DNA of 64,000 nt from Phaeosaccion multiseriatum (taxonomy: Eukaryota; Ochrophyta, other classes): positions 1,860,001 through 1,924,000 of the forward strand of contig OZ218958.1 of assembly GCA_965112735.1 (NCBI GenBank), in the 5' to 3' direction. Shown here piece after piece: positions 63,956-64,000 of the stretch. The notes beneath the pieces are model-generated. The model did no database searches, had not been told where the DNA came from, and was given only the letters and a program-made list of their open reading frames with translations. Position 1 is the first letter of the stretch, and every line of letters begins with the position of its first letter. Position numbers and translations under genes: made by a program.

Positions 63956-64000
63956 CCCCTTGCCGCTGCTACCCCTCCTGCCCCCCGCTGGACTGAGCCC

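Overview
The window is nuclear DNA of an intron-rich eukaryote, most likely a photosynthetic stramenopile (heterokont) alga. Two things support this. One gene (24879-21547, minus) encodes a signal peptide followed directly by Phe, the usual heterokont plastid-import presequence. Another (32730-29148, minus) is an NB-ARC protein with near-identical 42-residue kinesin-light-chain-type TPRs, a class known from brown algae. The assignment is inference. There is no bacterial operon structure, CRISPR, rRNA or tRNA that I can see. Introns are 50-650 nt with GT-AG ends and are packed with microsatellites, so most long open frames in the window are repeat artefacts. I rebuilt the gene models from splice sites, phase compatibility and family conservation; coordinates are manual and not supported by transcripts.

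Layout, left to right: a Nup43-like WD40 nucleoporin (933-3807, minus); a repeat desert (3808-5485); an EF-hand protein (5486-7789, minus) head-to-head with a bromodomain protein (8126-9706, plus); a 12-exon kinesin with an N-terminal beta-propeller-like region and an EF-hand-like tail (10098-19926, minus) head-to-head with an LC8 dynein light chain (20434-20996, plus); a putative plastid membrane protein (21547-24879, minus) head-to-head with a BRCT-containing polynucleotide kinase/phosphatase (25050-28529, plus); a frameshifted NB-ARC-TPR gene (29148-32730, minus); a patatin-like lipase (33182-34418, minus); a cystathionine gamma-lyase/synthase-like PLP enzyme (34912-39388, minus) head-to-head with the APC/C subunit Cdc16/Apc6 (39673-45917, plus); tyrosyl-DNA phosphodiesterase TDP1 (46485-50491, minus) head-to-head with a giant coiled-coil protein (50609-60905, plus); and a TPR-like protein running off the right edge (61218-63955, minus).

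Functional themes: mitosis and microtubules (kinesin-5-like motor, LC8, Cdc16, Nup43, giant coiled coil) and repair of blocked DNA ends (TDP1 and PNKP act in sequence on topoisomerase-1 damage). The most unusual feature is a short dispersed element with core CTGTATCACCAAC, flanked by CTG/CAG triplets. It occurs in both orientations in many exons, where it reads as [12 protein letters not shown] or QLVIQQ. It also makes up the 3' ends of several introns and nearly the whole of two introns of about 53-60 nt. This suggests an introner-like or exon-invading mini-element.
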